Of a stretch of DNA of 64,000 bases, positions 47,676 through 57,247 are shown piece after piece (position 1 is the first letter of the stretch; every line of letters begins with the position of its first letter). The DNA comes from Megascapheus bottae (lineage: Eukaryota > Chordata > Mammalia > Rodentia > Geomyidae). The notes beneath the pieces were generated by a model, which searched no databases, had not been told where the DNA came from, and saw nothing but the letters and a program-made list of their open reading frames with translations. The position numbers and the translations under genes are program-made. The stretch spans positions 16,149-80,148 of the forward strand of contig JANJXV010001745.1 of NCBI GenBank assembly GCA_024803745.1, read 5' to 3'.

Positions 47676-48596
47676 CCAACCCTGGGCACCTTCCTTGAGA
47701 CAAACCTCAGGGGCTCTCAGATTTGTCCCACAAAGAAAATCTCTCTTACTCAGATGTCTCCTTCTTTCAATGAGCCACCCCAGGAAGCGCAGTACTGGAC
47801 CTCTGTTCCTCCTCCCATACAGTATTAACTCCTACTATGGGAACTCAGATTCTGTCCACTGGAGTGCATGGTCCCTTACCACCCAATACATTTGGACTCC
47901 TACTAGGTCGTGCCAGTACTGTTCTAAAAGGACTTCATATAATTCCCGGGGTCATTGATAATGATTACCAAGGAGAAATAAAAATGTTGGCTTTCTCCAC
48001 TTCTGGACCCATTAATATACGAGCCGGCCAAAGGATAGTCCAATTACTTTTCCTTCCCCTGGTTTCCTGTCCCCACTCATTTCACTCAAAAATTAGAAGA
48101 ACCAACTGTCTTGGCTCATCAGATGCCTACTGGGTTCAGCAAATCACATCTGATCGACCCCCTTTTAAAATTAAAATTAGATGGAAAAAGCTTCCAGAGC
48201 CTTATCGACAGTGGGGCGAATGCCACCGTTATTTCTAGCCAATACTGGCCTTCCTCATGGCCCCTTATTACCTCCTATACACACCTAAAAGGCATTGGAG
48301 AAACCTCTAATCCACAACAAAGTGCAAAAATACTAACCTGGGTCGATGATGAGGGCAATTGTGCCATGGTCCAGTCCTATATTGTCCCTAACCTTCCAGT
48401 AAATCTTTGGGGATGGGGCATCTTTTCTCAACTAAATCTCAGTAGGTGTTCCCCCAATGAGACTATCACCCATCAAAAGCTAAAACAGGGTTTTCTCCCA
48501 GGTCAGGGTTTAGGAAAAAATTCCCAAGGCATAAGAGACCCCATCTCCCCGGTTATCAAAACAGATTTCCTAGGATTAGGAGCAACACATTTTTGA
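47665..48596 (+). pseudogene. pro: ERV1 dUTPase-protease
   Basis: The dUTPase section (about 47,837-48,150) shows LLLGRASTVLKGLHI, GVIDNDYQGEIKM and SSDAYWVQ. The aspartic protease section (48,111-48,596) reads SFQSLIDSGANATVIS, with the active site D-S-G, and ends with a G-patch (QGFLPGQGLGKNSQGI). A frameshift separates the two near 48,120-48,240, and the pro frame near 47,820 has a stop. The pro stop is followed by pol in the -1 frame. A near-slippery ACATTTT lies at 48,588-48,594. Confidence 0.8.
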
Positions 48597-49628
48597 TAGA
48601 GGCTGTTGACATTCCTGCACCCCATGCTGATTGGATTTCCTGGAGGTCTGATGATCCTGTATGGGTTGATCAATGCCCCCCCCCTCAGAGAAGCTGGCAG
48701 CAGCTACAGCACTGGTGCAGCTGCAGCTCTCCACTGGCCAAATTGTATCCACTACCTCCCCTTGTAATACCCTTATCTTTGTTATTAAGAAAAATTCTGG
48801 CGAATGGAGGCTTTTACAAGACCTGAGGGCCATCAATATAACTATGATTACTATGGGAGTTCTCCAGCCTGGTTTGCCCCCTCCCATAGCCATACCACGA
48901 GGATGTCACAAAATCATCATTGATCTTAAAGGCTGTTGTTGTTGTTTTTTTTTTTAATCAATGGCGGGTTCTCCCTCAAGGTATGGCCAACAGCCCCACC
49001 TTGTGTCAAAAGTTTGTAGCACAGGCCGTTGACCCCTCCAGGATTACTGGCCATCCATTTACATCAGACATTATATGGATGACATCCTTTTAGCAGGTCC
49101 TGATAACTTACAATTACTACATTGCTGTGAAGCCCTGACTCAAAGACTAACTGATTTAGTGTTACAAATAGCTCCTGACAAAATCCAACTACAAGACCCA
49201 TATTTTTACTTAGGCTTTGAGCTTTTTCCTCATAAAATAACCACCCAGACATTCCATTTAAAGACAGATCACTTAACAACATTAAATGGCTTTCAAAAAT
49301 TGCTTGGCGATATAAATTGGATCCGACATTATCTTAAACTCACGGCAGGTAACCTTAAGCCTGTCTTTGATATACTTAAAGGAAACCCTGACCCCACTTC
49401 CCCCTGTTTTCTTACAATACAAGCCCTTGATGCCTTATATTTAGTTGAAAGGGCAATCCAAGAACAGGGCATTACATTCATTTCCTATGACAACCTTTTC
49501 TCTTTATTATCTGTGCAACCTCCCATATGCCCACTGGGGTCTTCTGGCAGGATGGACCACTCCACTGGGTTCACCTCCCTTCTTCCCCCTCTAAGGTCCT
49601 AATGACCTATCCCTCCCTAGTTGTTAAG
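48593..49628 (+). pseudogene. pol: ERV1 pol, reverse transcriptase part
   Basis: Begins IEAVDIPAPHADWISW. RT motifs are present but broken: [12 protein letters not shown], then IIIDLKGC followed by a G-TT-T repeat run, with about 35 codons missing before [16 protein letters not shown]. The catalytic YMDD is at 49,072-49,083, followed by thumb/connection (LLGDINWIRHYLKLTAG). Frameshifts lie near 48,700, 48,770 and 49,065. It ends at the ERV2 border after WQDGPLHWVHLPSSPSKV-type sequence in a shifted frame. Confidence 0.88.
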
Positions 49629-50048
49629 TGTTGGGGACTGACTGTGGGTCAGTGACCGTAACTGTGGGGTCAGTGACCTTGGACCCGCACAATTCAGTAC
49701 ACAAGGAAGTAAGCTCTTATCATGATTTTGGGCTGTGTCAATAGCTTCTCATTTAACCTGTTTGGGACTTGGTAGCTTCTCATTCAACCTATTTGAGACT
49801 TGATACTGTTTGTATGAATATAGCCCCTGGCAGTTCCCTAGTTGAAAGAAGTGTATTTAAGGTCAGAACTGGAAATAAACTGGGCTATGGTCCTGGGCTA
49901 CAGGCTTCTTAAGCTGTGGCTCCTGATTTGGGCTGTAGCCCTCCTGAAACCCATCTGTTTGTCTCTCTTCTATTTTTTCCTAGTCCTTGCCCCCTATTTC
50001 AGGAATCTCAATCTGCGAACCCTGGTTTGCTGCCGGCTGGCCCCGGCA
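49629..50048 (+). mobile_element. ERV2 5' LTR
   Basis: Starts TGTTGGGG and ends GGCA two bases before the primer-binding site. It has a TATTTAA promoter box at 49,854-49,860 and poly-A signal AATAAA at 49,874-49,879. The U3 start contains two near-copies of ACTGTGGGTCAGTGACC. Confidence 0.9.
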
Positions 50049-50050
50049 AC

Positions 50051-50068
50051 TGGCGCCCGAACAGGGAC
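50051..50068 (+). promoter_or_regulatory. ERV2 primer-binding site (tRNA-Lys3 type)
   Basis: TGGCGCCCGAACAGGGAC, the complement of the tRNA-Lys3 3' end, as used by MMTV and lentiviruses. It differs from the ERV1 site, so the two elements are separate lineages. Confidence 0.92.
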
Positions 50069-50175
50069 CCTGAAAATCTGGGACGAAGGTGAAGGACCGC
50101 CCCCTGTGGTGAGTAACACATCGTAGGATTATTAAGAGAGGATCTTAAGAGAGTGTATAGTCAGGAGTAAAAATT

Positions 50176-51921
50176 ATGGGTCAAACTCATAGCCATAGGT
50201 CATATGTACCGATCTTCACAGGCCTACTTGAAGCCCACGGAATGTGGTTGGAAAAAGGGGTGCTTCAGAGCTTCCTACAGTGTGTCGAGGAGGCATGCCC
50301 GAGGTCTATAGAGGAGTAATTCCTAAAAACCTGGCAGCGGATTGGAAAAGGAATTCAAGATTATTATAATGTATATGGCCCCGAAAAGACCCCAGTAGAG
50401 GCTATTAATGTATGGAATTTAGTAAGTGAATACATAAATCCTCAACATGAGAATGCTGAACTTAATCTTGAATTAAGGGAAATTTATGAATTAAAGGACC
50501 CTTCTGAAAAACCTGAGGCTGAGCCATATGCCGCCGCCCAAGAGAGTCTAAGTGAGATCTTGAAAAGGGAACAACAACCAGTAGATTTTGAGTATCAGAA
50601 TTCAGATTTGAATATCAAGGAGGAAAGTTATGATGAGCCAATGGAGGACCGGATAGCTATGATAGAAAAGAAGTTAGAAGAAATCCTACATCTTCTATCG
50701 AAAATAGGGATAGAGCAGAGAGCCCCCCCAGAAGTAGGAAAGAAAGATGACCCTCAGGCCACTATGGTGTCTGATTCTAAACCTTACCCCTCACACCCAC
50801 CGCCTCCGGCTGCAGCCTTACGGCCCCAATCCCTTTTTCAACCTTTAGGCAAGCCTAAAGGCCCTAGCAACAAGTCCCTTTTAACAGGCACTACAACCAG
50901 GCACAGTGCATCGCAATTAAACCTGGCTCAGGCTGCTAGAGAAAGGGAAGATATTTCAGGGCCTCAATGCTTCCCTAGTTTAGTTGATCATGATGAACAA
51001 GTATACCATCAACCTGTTCCTGTTAAACTATTACAGGATTTAAAAAGTGCCTACTCCCAATATGGGCCAACTGCCCCTTTTACTCAAGTAATATTGGAGG
51101 CCGCGTGTGCTGGTATTGTATGCCCAAATGACTGGAAGCGGCTTGCCAGAGCATGCCTTAGTGCAGGAGAGTACTTATTATGGGAGAGAGAGTTCACTGC
51201 ACAGTGTCGGGCTAAAATTGAAACAAATAGGTCTAAGAACCTGCCTTACACTTTTGATCAGTTGTTAGGAGAGGGAACCTATAAAAACACCGAAGATCAA
51301 TTGGGTTATGCAAAGGAAGCCTATTTACAAATAAATGCTGAGGCGAAAGAGGCTTGGAAAAGGTTACGTAATTCCAGTCGTACAAAAAATTTAGTAGAAG
51401 TTAAACAGGGACCGAATGAACCTTATCTAGAATTTTTGTCTCGATTAATGGAGACTGCAGACCGCCTAGTACAAGATGAGAATGCAAGGAAGATTATAGT
51501 TAGACACATAGCCTATGAAAATGCCAACACCACCTGTCAGGCGGCTATCAGACCCCATAGGAACAAGGGAGGAATCACAGACTTTATTTCACTGTGTGCT
51601 GATATTGGACCCTCCCATGTACAAGGCCTTACTTTATCTGCCGCTCCTCAAGGAAAGACTATTACTGAATTTCTAAAATATAGAGGTCAGCGGCATTCTC
51701 GGGATGCTAGTCCCCCGGGGAGTTGCTTCTCTTGTGGACAAATAGGACATTGGATGATGCAATGCCCACGCCAGGCCAGGTTAAAGAGAGAAAAATCACC
51801 TGGCACATGTCCACGCTGTGGTAAAGGGAAGCACTGGGCTAAAGATTGCAAGTCAGCAACAAATCGCAATGGCCGTCCGTTTTCAGGAAACTGGAGAAGG
51901 GGCCAGCCTCTGGCCCCGTAA
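50176..51921 (+). pseudogene. gag: ERV2 gag with one nonsense codon
   Basis: A 581-codon gag frame starting MGQTH (myristoylation signal), broken only by TAA at 50,317-50,319 (codon 48). Matrix includes GIQDYYNVYGPEKTPVEA. A proline-rich middle (PSHPPPPAAALRP, around codon 205) follows. Capsid holds the major homology region around codon 412 (QGPNEPYLEFLSRLME). Nucleocapsid has two intact CCHC zinc knuckles, CFSCGQIGHWMMQC (about codon 517) and CPRCGKGKHWAKDC (about codon 545). Gag assembles the particle and packages RNA. An ATG at 50,560 opens a 453-codon downstream frame. The normal route to pro is a -1 frameshift at 51,885. Confidence 0.9.
51885..51917 (+). promoter_or_regulatory. ERV2 gag-pro frameshift signal with hairpin
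   Basis: A GGA AAC in phase at 51,885-51,891, one base from the type D consensus G GGA AAC. A 7-base spacer follows, then GGGGCCAG pairing perfectly with CTGGCCCC (51,899-51,906 with 51,910-51,917; loop CCT). Shifting -1 here leads straight into the pro frame (RKLEKGPASG). Confidence 0.8.
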
Positions 51922-52815
51922 AACCATGTGGCAGTCCCTCCCTCTTCTCAGCCACAAGTACATCTTCTAACAACCCCCCAAAATCAGTCTCCAGCCTCCT
52001 CCGTGCCACCCCAGGCAGTGCAGGATTGAACCTCTGTTCCTCCACCTGTTCAGTATTGACCCCAGAGATGGGGACACAAGCTCTCCCCACGGGGGTCTTC
52101 GGTCCCCTTCCCCCGGGAGTGGCTGGATTGCTGTTAGGGCGAAGTAGTTCAGCCCTTAAAGGGATACAGATTACACCTGGCAAAATTGACCAGGATTTTA
52201 CTGGAGAAATCAAAGTTATGGCCTCTGCCCCGAAACACGTGGTATTGATCCCAGCCGGTCAAAAATTAGCACAACTAATACTTGTGCCTTTACCTCACGG
52301 GGAGACTGCTAATTCTTCTGCCCCATGCGGACAGAGAGGATTTGGATCCTCTGATATCTATTGGGTACAAAGCAGAAAACAAGAGAGGCCTGAGATGACT
52401 ATATTTATACAAGAAAAACCCTTTAAAGGAATAGTAGACACAGGAGCGGATGTGTCTGTAATATCTAAAAGGCATTGGCCAGCCAAATGGCCCCTGGCAA
52501 CCTCTATGACTTCCCTACAGGGGATTGGGCAAGCAACTGACCCACAGCAAAGCAGTGCGATCCTTGTTGGAGAGATGAGAAAGGGCACTCTGGTCATTTT
52601 CAGCCATTTGTCCTGGATCATCTGCCAATTAATTTATGGGGTCGTGATATCATGGAAAAAATGGGAGTGTGTATGTTTAGTCCTAGTGCTGCGGGCACTA
52701 AGCAGTTACTTGATCAAGGCCTCCTCCCCTTTAGGGGACTAGGCCTAGCAGCACAGGGGGAGCCAGAGCCACTCCAACCCCAGTCTCACCCCCTGAGACA
52801 AGGATTAGGGTATTC
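51888..52815 (+). pseudogene. pro: ERV2 dUTPase-protease
   Basis: Lies in the -1 frame relative to gag. The dUTPase (about 52,060-52,370) shows GLLLGRSSSALKGI, GKIDQDFTGEIKVM, AGQKLAQLILVPL and GSSDIYWVQ. Retroviral dUTPases limit uracil in the DNA copy. The protease has active site GIVDTGADVSVIS near 52,432 and flap-like [14 protein letters not shown]. About 52,570 one base is lost, and the rest ([14 protein letters not shown], and a G-patch with [11 protein letters not shown]) lies in the next frame. That frame then runs into pol without the usual second shift, apparently because an indel near 52,815 merged them. Confidence 0.85.
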
Positions 52816-54810
52816 TTTAACAGGGGCTGTTGTTTGTCCTGCCCCTCATGCTGATCCCATAAATTGGTTCTCTGAAGAACCGGTATGGGTCGAACAGTGG
52901 CCTCTCTCTCTAGAAAAGATCATTGCAGTACAGCAGCTGATACAGGAACAGCTGGACTTGGGACATGTGGCCCCATCTAACTCTCCATGGAATTCTCCAA
53001 TTTTTGTTATAAAGAAAAGTCAGGTAAATGGAGGCTGTTACAGGATCTGAGAAAGATAAATGCAACTATGGAACTGATGGGGGCCCTACAGCCCGGCTTG
53101 CCTTCACCCATAGCAATCCCAAAGGATAGTTATAAGATTATTATAGATTTGAAGGATTGCTTCTATACTATACCGCTGGTGCCTCAAGACTCTAAGCGCT
53201 TTGCCTTCAGCGTCCCCTCTGTTAATTTTAAAGAACCCATGAAGCGATATCACTGGCTTGTGCTTCCACAGGGCATGGCAAATAGCCCAACTTTATGTCA
53301 AAGTTTTGTAGCTAGAGCCATTTCTTCCACTCGTGAAAAATTTTCTTCTGTTTATATTGTTCATTATATGGACGACATCTTGTTGGCTTGTGGACAACTA
53401 AAGCAAGATCTGAGCCTCTTTGGCCTTATAATAGCAGCTGAAAAGGTTCAGGAACACCCCCCTTTTACGTATTTAGGCCATATATTAGGCCATATATTAG
53501 GCCCACACTATTTTAAAAGCCAAAAAATACAATTAAAAACTTCACACTTAAGAACTCTTCATGATTTTCAGCAATTTTTAGGAGATATAAATTGGCTTCG
53601 GTCTTATCTAAAGCTGTCCACAGGAGAGTTAAAACCCCTCTTTGATCTCTTAAAAGGAGATACCAACCCTACATCCTTGTGCAAATTAAATCCCGAAGCC
53701 AGGAGGGCCATCCAAATCATAGAAAAGGCAATTTTCCAGCAACAAGTGACCTATTGTGACTATTCTAAACCATGGGGAGTTTACATTATAGCTACTTCTC
53801 ACTTCCCAACTGCTGTATTGTGGCAGGATGGCCCACTTTTATGGCTTTATCTACCATCAACACCCGGCAAAGTGCTGACCCCCTACTACGAATTGGTAGC
53901 TAATCTTTACCGAGTGGATTCCCGTAAATATTTAGGTCAGGAACCTCATTTTATCTGTGTCCCATATAATCTACAACAACAAGATTGGCTATTCGCCCAT
54001 TGCGATTCTTGGGCCATTGCTTGGGCCAATTATACGGGAAAAATTTTGCATCACTACCCGTCTAACAAACTTCTCCAATTTGCTGCGTGTCATACGTTTC
54101 TATTTCCTTCCATAGTACGGGCCTCACCTTTATCTTCTGCGGCTTTGGTATTTACAGATGGATCCTCTAATGGAACAGCTGCTTTGACCATTAATGGGAA
54201 AACTCAATCTTGGGTTACGGGTTTTTTCTCTGCCCAAGAGGTAGAATTAGAGGCTGTTTTACAAGCACTCGTCCTGTTACAAGACGAGCCCTTAAACTTA
54301 TACTCAGACAGTCAATATGTAGTTCGTGCTCTTCAAGTCATAGAAACTGTTCCCTTTATTGGAACTACTAACTCCAATATCCAGACCCAATTTCGCCAAG
54401 TACAAACTTTGCTTTGTTCTCGCAACCACCCTTGTTTTTTTGGCTTCGTTCGAGCTCACACTAATCTTCCTGGCCCTTTAAGTGAGGGTAACGCAGTTAC
54501 TGATTCTGCCACCAGAGTTTATTTAACTCAGGTTGAACTTGCTAAGCAGTCACATGCCATCCATCATCAAAACAGCTGAGCCTTGTGCCGACAGTTTAAA
54601 TTATCTAGAGAAGCGGCACGTCAAATAGTTAAAACTTGCTCCAACTGTGTGCCCTCCTCACCAGCTCCTCATTTAGGTATAAATCCACGAGGACTGCTTT
54701 CTAATCACATTTGGCAGATGGATGCCACCCATGTTCCATCATTTGGCCGATTAAAATATGTTCATGTTACTGTAGATACTTATTCTAATTTTATCCTGGC
54801 CACCCCCTTG
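52816..54810 (+). pseudogene. pol: ERV2 pol: RT, RNase H, partial integrase
   Basis: The RT N-terminus reads [16 protein letters not shown] and continues to FVIKK at about 53,018, where one base is missing. From 53,020 the frame is open to 54,579. RT motifs are [23 protein letters not shown] (first catalytic Asp), LPQGMANSP and YMDD at 53,365-53,376. RNase H follows with FTDGSSNG near 54,150, ELEAVL, YSDSQYV and a final Asp in AVTDSATR. TGA at 54,577-54,579 precedes the integrase N-terminus (CSNC of the HHCC zinc site) and WQMDATH with the first core Asp. The other core residues are lost at the 54,810 border. The region after YMDD is about 12 codons short and carries a 12-bp tandem repeat. 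Confidence 0.9.
53473..53496 (+). repeat. 12-bp tandem duplication in ERV2 RT
   Basis: TTAGGCCATATA occurs twice in a row, giving a repeated LGHI in the protein without shifting the frame. Confidence 0.9.
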
Positions 54811-54860
54811 TTCGTGCATGCTATCCAAGCACTCTACCACTAGGCCAAACTCCCAGCCCA
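54811..54860 (-). repeat. Type 1 SINE head at ERV2/ERV1 junction
   Basis: TTCGTGCATGCTATCCAAGC to CCAAACTCCCAGCCC, the antisense promoter end of the SINE, without its right half. Confidence 0.88.
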
Positions 54861-55720
54861 CAAGCACCCTTTTTTATTGGTCACCTATGGGCCCACACTG
54901 ATCTGCCAGGACCTCTTTCTAAAGGAAATGCTTGTGATGATGCTGCGACTAAGCTTTCTCTCCCTGTACTTCTTGGCTTAGTCGATCAAGCAGTCAAAGT
55001 TCATTCCTTGCATCACCTTAATGCGCATACACTGCACCTTATGTACAAAATTACAGGAGAACAGGGCAGACAAATTGCCAAACAATGCTCAGACTGGGTC
55101 ACCTTTTTCCCTACCCCCCACCTCAGAGTAAAATCTCGAGGGCTGACCCCTAATGAGATCTGGCAGGTGGATGTCATTCATTTGCCTGAGTTTGGAAAAC
55201 TCAAATACATCCATGTAACCATTGATACCTTCAGTGGATTCATCTTTGCCTCCCTACATATGGGTGAAGCCTCTAAGGATGTCATTGCACATGTCTTACA
55301 ACACCTCTCTACTATAGGAAAACCAAAAACTATCAAGACAGATAATGGACCAGGTTACACTGGTCAAAATTTCCAACACTTTTGCTCACAGCTATAAATA
55401 AAACACATTACTGACATCCCTTACAATCTACAAGGACAGGGCATTATTGAACGTGCCCATCAAACTGTTAAAAATACTATTCTCAAACTACAGAATGGGG
55501 AATTGCCTATGGTTAAAGAGTCTCCAAAAAATCTTCTCAATCATGCTATGTTTGTTATTAACTTCCTTACCTTGGAAAAAGATGGGAAAACAGCTGCTGA
55601 CCGTCTCTGACACCCAGAAACTAATAAAAATTTTGCCACAGTCCTATGGAAGTATCCTCTCACATGTAAGTGGAGTGGATCTGACTCTGTACTAATAATG
55701 GGGTCAGGGGTCACTCTGCA
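54861..55720 (+). pseudogene. pol: ERV1 pol, RNase H end and integrase
   Basis: Resumes ERV1 with FIGHLWAHTDLPGPLSKGN, the end of RNase H, then the integrase. The HHCC zinc site is damaged (second Cys of C-x2-C is Trp in QCSDW). The DDE core shows D in WQVDVIHLPEF and D in IKTDNGPGYTG. After an in-frame TAA at 55,394-55,396 it shows E in QGQGIIERAHQ. Further stops follow in the C-terminal domain (near 55,610 and 55,728). Integrase would insert the DNA copy, but this one is dead. Confidence 0.88.
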
Positions 55721-55821
55721 TCTTCGATAACAAGAAGGTGCTGCTAAATAGTTCCCAGAAGGACTGGTCAAGCAGGTTGATTCATCTGCAGCCATCAAAG
55801 GGGACTCTCGCCCTTGAGAAG

Positions 55822-55844
55822 GTTTTCTTTTCCTCCACAGGACA
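55822..55844 (+). promoter_or_regulatory. ERV1 envelope splice acceptor
   Basis: Pyrimidine tract TTTTCTTTTCCTCCACAG directly followed by GACA and the envelope ATG at 55,845, where the subgenomic env mRNA would be spliced. Confidence 0.65.
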
Positions 55845-56520
55845 ATGCCATTCAATGTGCTGCTGCTGCTCCTCGGCCTGACCACCCTCTCAACAACAAA
55901 GCTCCTCCAATTTAATCCCCACCAACCCTATAAGGTCACCTGTTTGGTGAGCAGTGGACAAGGAGTTGTCATCTGGTCCTCCTCTCGAGTCACCTCTGAT
56001 AAATACTGGTGCCCCTTTTTTCCCCGATATATGTACCCTAGCCATTGGGACACCTCCATTCTGGAAATCTCTGGTTTCTCTTTCTGAAGTGGTACTACAA
56101 AATCGCAGAGGACTAGACCTTCTATTCCTCCAGCAAGGTGGCCTCTGTGCATCCCTAAGGGAAGAATGCTGTTTCTACACAAACCATAATGGGGTGGTTT
56201 GAGATAGCATGGCTAAGGTCAAGGAAGGTCTAGAAAAGTGCAAAAAACAGAGCAAGAAGAAAAATGGTTTCAGAATTGGTTTTAGACTTCCCCATGGCTT
56301 ACCACTCTCCTCCCTTCTATATTAGGGCCTCTTGTGGGACTCCTATTGTTACTAGCCTTTGGACCTTGGGCTTTCAACTGAATCACAAGATTCATATGAC
56401 AACAAATTGATGCTCTAGTAGCCAAGCCTATTCAGGTTCACTACCATCTATTGGACTCGATAGAGCAGGGCCTCGATGAGCCTACAAGTGAAGTAATCTC
56501 TTTGGAGACAGCGTGACACC
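55845..56520 (+). pseudogene. env: ERV1 gamma-type envelope remnant
   Basis: Envelope glycoprotein relic. The ATG opens a hydrophobic signal-like start and the beginning of the surface subunit, ending at TGA at 56,085. Nearly all of the surface subunit is missing. A shifted frame then carries the transmembrane-subunit core, ending at TGA at 56,200. It has [11 protein letters not shown] followed by a C-x6-CC motif (CASLREECC), diagnostic of gammaretrovirus-type transmembrane proteins and also found in type D viruses. No fusion peptide or intact membrane anchor remains in frame, so it is non-functional. The gag-pol is betaretroviral, so the element has the type D mosaic plan. Confidence 0.85.
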
Positions 56521-56775
56521 CAGAATCATGCTCACCTAGTGGCGTGGGTACCAGTGAAAGGGTGCGGAGCAAAGCATAGCAGCGGAGAAACCACCGTACC
56601 TCATGGATCCCTGAGCAGCATTCCTGATTTCATAGAGCTTGGTGACAAACATTCTCTCCCCCAAAAAGGAGTCACCCATAAAGCAGGGGGATCAGGCCTC
56701 TGTTTCCCCCTCCTGGTTAATGCCCACTGTCCCCCTATGGACAGAACTACTCTTCACCATGCCTGGTCAAAAATA
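56521..56775 (+). other. ERV1 region between env and 3' LTR
   Basis: An 85-codon frame at 56,539 is unlike any accessory protein I know and is probably non-coding. Confidence 0.4.
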
Positions 56776-56793
56776 AAAGAAAAAGAGAGGAGA
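56775..56793 (+). promoter_or_regulatory. ERV1 polypurine tract
   Basis: Purine run AAAAGAAAAAGAGAGGAGA (about 56,775-56,793) immediately before the LTR start TGACGGG; primer site for plus-strand DNA. Confidence 0.85.
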
Positions 56794-57206
56794 TGACGGG
56801 ACCGGCAGGAAAGGAAATACCTTCTCAGCCATCCAAATAGTTCTGTTTTCTAGTTAGTCAACTCAGTCATTCATATAGTTTCTGTTAGTCAAGGGGTTCT
56901 CAGAAATCAGTCAATACCTCCTGCAGTTTGACATTACCACAACTGAATAATCGTTGACTTCATTGCCACAACTGAACAATCTTTGCTATGGCTCCATAGC
57001 CATGAATTCCTCATTTTTGTTTTTGATCTCCCCCTAGCCTGGAAAGTCCCCACCTCCTAAACTATTATAAAAAGTGTACTGCAATCTTCAATAAATGAGA
57101 GCTTAATCAAACCTTCTGACTTCTCCTTCTTTGTGTCTCCTGCCCCTCCATTTGTCTGCCCTTCTTTTCCCAGGTCCTAGTTGAACGAACACCGTGGGCC
57201 AGGACA
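56794..57206 (+). mobile_element. ERV1 3' LTR
   Basis: Starts TGACGGG and ends GGACA. TATAAAA is at 57,066-57,072 and AATAAA at 57,090-57,095. Near 56,838-56,900 it has a near-tandem repeat of an ATAGTTTCTGTTAGTCAA-like word that the 5' LTR has only once. Confidence 0.9.
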
Positions 57207-57222
57207 CTTTTTTTCTTTTTTG

Positions 57223-57247
57223 TTATTATTATTATTATTATTATTAA
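57223..57247. repeat. (ATT)n microsatellite
   Basis: Seven to eight ATT units just right of the ERV. Confidence 0.9.

Larger units (their letters stand above)
49629..54810 (+). mobile_element. ERV2: inner class II endogenous retrovirus, 3'-truncated
   Basis: 5' LTR, primer-binding site, gag, dUTPase-protease and pol through the start of the integrase core, all plus strand, inserted in ERV1 pol. It has no envelope and no 3' LTR; it ends at 54,810 against a 50-base SINE head. The reading frames are much better kept than in ERV1: one stop in gag, one frameshift in pro, one frameshift and one stop in pol. It is therefore younger, which fits its nested position. ERV1 lost about 0.5 kb (most of RNase H) at the same place, so a later deletion reshaped the right border. 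Confidence 0.92.
45248..57206 (+). mobile_element. ERV1: outer class II, type D-like endogenous retrovirus
   Basis: Complete provirus outline on the plus strand: 5' LTR 45,248-45,627, Lys-type primer-binding site, gag, dUTPase-protease, pol, envelope remnant, polypurine tract, 3' LTR 56,794-57,206. The pol gene is split by ERV2 at 49,629-54,862. Betaretroviral gag-pol with a gamma-type envelope is the known plan of MPMV/SRV (type D) viruses. By eye the LTRs differ at roughly one base in ten, so it is old. No matching 4-6 bp target-site duplication is seen (TAGAGC left, CTTTTT right), so a flank has probably been rearranged. Confidence 0.92.

Noticed and set aside
55845..56202. A possibly domesticated (syncytin-like) envelope
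   Set aside because: The surface subunit is almost wholly deleted, the transmembrane part is in another frame, and stops flank both pieces.
56539..56796. Possible accessory gene between envelope and 3' LTR of ERV1
   Set aside because: No similarity known to me and it runs into the polypurine tract; most likely non-coding.
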